A stretch of 52,182 nucleotides of DNA from Treponema sp. (GTDB lineage Bacteria > Spirochaetota > Spirochaetia > Treponematales > Treponemataceae). Positions 49,880 to 52,182 of this stretch are shown one piece after another. Within the stretch, counting starts at the first letter, position 1; the number at the start of each line of letters is the position of its first letter. The stretch lies in the NCBI GenBank assembly GCA_017629095.1, contig JAGBXW010000055.1, forward strand, positions 1-52,182. Reading direction: 5' to 3'. Under the pieces are notes generated by a model. It was not told where the DNA came from and did not search any database. It saw only the letters and a list, made by a program, of their open reading frames with translations. The translations under genes and the position numbers were made by a program.

Positions 49880-52182
49880 ATGGCTAGAATAATTGATGAG
49901 TTTTGTGGACAGATGAATGGGTATGCAGTTTCTAAAACTTTGCGTTTTGAGCTGAAACCTATGGGCGAAACTTTAGAAAATATTTCTAAAGGAAAATTTT
50001 TAGAAGCTGATAAGAAAAAGGCAGATGCATATAAAGATGTAAAGACGATATTAGATAATTATCATCGATATTTTATTGACGATGTATTAAAATCCGCATC
50101 ATTTGATTGGGAAGACTTAGCGAAGGAAATAAAAGAATATAGTAAAACAAAAACAGATGATACTAGCTTAATTTCTGTTCAAGAAAAACAGAGGGAAAAA
50201 ATAATCACACTATTTACAAAAGATAAACGATTTAAGGCGTTGACTGCTTCTACACCAAAAGATTTGTTTAATTCCATTTTACCAGAATGGTTTGAGAAAA
50301 ATAATTCTAATGTTTTGCATAAAGCAGCTCTTGAAATTTTTAATAAGTTTACCTCTTACTTTGTAGGCTTTCAAGAAAACAGAAAGAATGTGTATTCTGT
50401 AAAGGATATCCCAACTGCAGTTCCATATAGAATCGTAAATGACAATTTTCCTAAGTTTTTGCAAAATATTTCAATTTTTGAAACAATACAAAGGAAATGT
50501 CCTGAAGTAATTACAGAGGTTGAAATCGAGCTTCAAGATTATTTAGGTACTGAACGACTTTCTGATATTTTCACTGTTCAATCTTTCAATAAATATCTTT
50601 GTCAAAGTGGAGCAGAACATCAAAGAGGAATAGATTTCTACAATCAGATTATTGGTGGAGTTGTAGAAAAAGGTAAAGAACAAAATTTAAAAGGAATCAA
50701 TCAATTTTTGAATCTTTATTGGCAGCAACATCCTGAATTTGCAAAAGAGAATAGACGGATCAAAATGGTTCCTCTTTTTAAGCAGATTTTAAGTGATAGA
50801 ACGAGTCTTTCATTCAAAATTGAATCGATAGATTCAGATGATGAATTAAAACTTGTCATTAGGGATTGTGCCAACAAATTGGAAGAAAAGTCACAAGAAG
50901 ATGATAAGTCAATTTTTGAAAATTGTTGCGAGTTGTTTGAATCAATTGATGAACATAATTTGCATGAAATTTTTATCAATAGAAAAGATATAAATAATTT
51001 TTCACGTATCCTTACTGGAGATTGGGCTTGGTTTCAGTCAAGAATGAATTTATATGCTGATGAAAAATTTACTACAAAGGCAGAAAAAATACGTTGGGTA
51101 AAATCGTTGGATGATGAAGGAGAAAATAAATCAAAGGGATTTTATACACTTGCAGAGTTAAATGATGTTTTAGAATATTCCAGTGATAGTGTTCCTTCTA
51201 CTAATATTAGAATTACAGATTATTTTGAACGAAGATACAGATATTACTATGAAAAAGAAACAGGTAATTTTATTCCAGGTGAAGAAGTCATCGCTTTGTC
51301 TATAAAAGAAATGTGTGATGATATTCTTTCAAAACGAAAAGTAATGGAAGCAAGCTTAGAAAGCTCAAAAATGGCCATACTGCAAGAAGATTCTGAAACA
51401 GTTTCAAAAATCAAAGATTATCTTGATTCATTGCAAGAATTACTTCATCGCGTTAAACCTTTAAAAGTAAACGGTGTTGGAGAATCTTCTTTCTATGCAA
51501 GTTTTGACACTGTATATAATGCACTAAAAGAAGTTATATCTGTATATAATAAAACTAGAAACTATTTAACAAAAAAAGCAGCCACTCCAGAAAAATATAA
51601 ATTGAATTTTGATAATCCAACTTTAGCTGATGGATGGGATCTAAACAAAGAACAAGCAAACACATCTGTTTTGTTCCGCAAGAATGGGATGTTTTATCTT
51701 GGAATAATGAATCCAAAAGATAAACCCAAGTTCGCAGAAAAGTATGCAGTTGGTAATGAAGATTGTTATGAAAAAATGATTTATAAATTATTACCAGGTC
51801 CGAATAAAATGTTGCCAAAAGTCTTCTTTTCTACAAAAGGAAAAGAGACTTTTAATCCTCCTCAAGAAATTCTGGAGGGGTATGATGAAGGTAAACATAA
51901 AAAAGGAGATACCTTTAATATTGATTTCTGTCATCAATTAATTGATTGGTTTAAATATGCTATAAATCAACACGAAGACTGGAAAAAATTTGACTTTAAA
52001 TTTTCTGATACAAAAAATTATAAGGATATAAGCGATTTTTATCGTGAAGTAACAGAACAAGGCTACAAGCTGTCTTTTACAAATATTCCTGTATCAGAAA
52101 TTGATTCAATGGTAAGTGCTGGAAAACTTTATCTATTTCAAATTTACAATAAAGATTTTTCACCTGAATCAAAGGGAACTCC
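49880..52182 (+). CDS. cas12a: Cas12a (Cpf1) type V-A CRISPR effector, 3' partial
   Basis: An uninterrupted frame of 767 codons runs from the ATG at 49880 (AAAGGAGG six bases upstream) off the window. Full Cas12a proteins are about 1200-1300 residues, so about 60% is present. Landmarks in order: WED-I with VSKTLRFELKPMGETLENI (about 17-35), DNYHRYFIDDVL in REC1, the REC lobes to about 540, YNKTRNYLTKK (556-566), YKLNFDNPTLADGWDLNKE (572-590), the PAM-interacting region with YKLLPGPNKMLPKVFF (635-650), and WED-III with FYREVTEQGYKLSF and GKLYLFQIYNKDFS (748-761). The frame stops just before the NLHTLYW segment, so the pre-crRNA processing site, RuvC and Nuc domains lie beyond the edge. Confidence 0.96.
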   Translation, partial: MARIIDEFCGQMNGYAVSKTLRFELKPMGETLENISKGKFLEADKKKADAYKDVKTILDNYHRYFIDDVLKSASFDWEDLAKEIKEYSKTKTDDTSLISVQEKQREKIITLFTKDKRFKALTASTPKDLFNSILPEWFEKNNSNVLHKAALEIFNKFTSYFVGFQENRKNVYSVKDIPTAVPYRIVNDNFPKFLQNISIFETIQRKCPEVITEVEIELQDYLGTERLSDIFTVQSFNKYLCQSGAEHQRGIDFYNQIIGGVVEKGKEQNLKGINQFLNLYWQQHPEFAKENRRIKMVPLFKQILSDRTSLSFKIESIDSDDELKLVIRDCANKLEEKSQEDDKSIFENCCELFESIDEHNLHEIFINRKDINNFSRILTGDWAWFQSRMNLYADEKFTTKAEKIRWVKSLDDEGENKSKGFYTLAELNDVLEYSSDSVPSTNIRITDYFERRYRYYYEKETGNFIPGEEVIALSIKEMCDDILSKRKVMEASLESSKMAILQEDSETVSKIKDYLDSLQELLHRVKPLKVNGVGESSFYASFDTVYNALKEVISVYNKTRNYLTKKAATPEKYKLNFDNPTLADGWDLNKEQANTSVLFRKNGMFYLGIMNPKDKPKFAEKYAVGNEDCYEKMIYKLLPGPNKMLPKVFFSTKGKETFNPPQEILEGYDEGKHKKGDTFNIDFCHQLIDWFKYAINQHEDWKKFDFKFSDTKNYKDISDFYREVTEQGYKLSFTNIPVSEIDSMVSAGKLYLFQIYNKDFSPESKGT

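Overview
The window is chromosomal DNA from a spirochaete, almost certainly a Treponema. The support is a two-gene FlaA periplasmic-filament sheath operon divergent from class II fructose-bisphosphate aldolase, an ordered treponemal motility operon (fliK-flgD-flgE-flbD-motA-motB-fliL-fliM-fliY-fliO-fliP), a second FliG-like protein, uvrA followed by an LptD/OstA-like gene, and a FlgE that carries the Lys/Cys pair used for the spirochaete lysinoalanine cross-link. The species cannot be fixed from sequence alone.

Layout. 1-602 (minus): the C-terminal end of an SbcC-like gene fused directly to a frameshifted IS256-family transposase remnant. 677-3168 (minus): infC-rpmI-rplT, a coiled-coil protein, zapA and a YaiI/DUF188 protein. 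3343-7000: an orphan membrane protein, fba, and the flaA pair behind a consensus promoter. 7008-9371: hisS and coaX (divergent) and a tRNA-Gly(UCC). 9438-13488: a TPR-like exported protein, a glycosyltransferase, a PlsC-type acyltransferase and an AzgA-type purine permease. 13669-15787: a compact redox operon (ferredoxin, membrane Fe-S protein, ferredoxin:thioredoxin-reductase-like protein, thioredoxin) converging on a Crp/Fnr regulator. 15853-27446: dCMP deaminase, threonine synthase, UvrA, LptD-like protein, a Cys-rich peptide, a ParB-N-domain protein and a class A penicillin-binding protein. 27707-37249: the motility operon, ending after fliP. 37262-46042: an HD-domain protein, a LysM/degenerate M23 protein, an alternative sigma factor, a DnaQ-type exonuclease, phosphoglucomutase, an SUMF1-domain lipoprotein and a FliG paralogue with a long low-complexity N-terminus. 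46045-49599 (minus): xseA-xseB-mutL.

The most notable content is at the right edge. From 49880 to the last base there is an open, uninterrupted 767-codon reading frame that is clearly the N-terminal 60% of a Cas12a (Cpf1) type V-A CRISPR effector. It follows a GC-rich imperfect cruciform (49636-49727) and has its own extended -10 promoter. No CRISPR repeats and no cas1, cas2 or cas4 genes were seen in the window, so any adaptation module or array must lie to the right or elsewhere. The crRNA-processing and RuvC residues are also beyond the edge.

Most of the window is housekeeping and motility DNA. The accessory signals are the sbcC/IS256 scar at the left, the Fe-S/thioredoxin operon, several intergenic hairpin or tandem-repeat elements, and the cas12a locus. 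All functional calls rest on motif and family recognition by eye; no database search was run.
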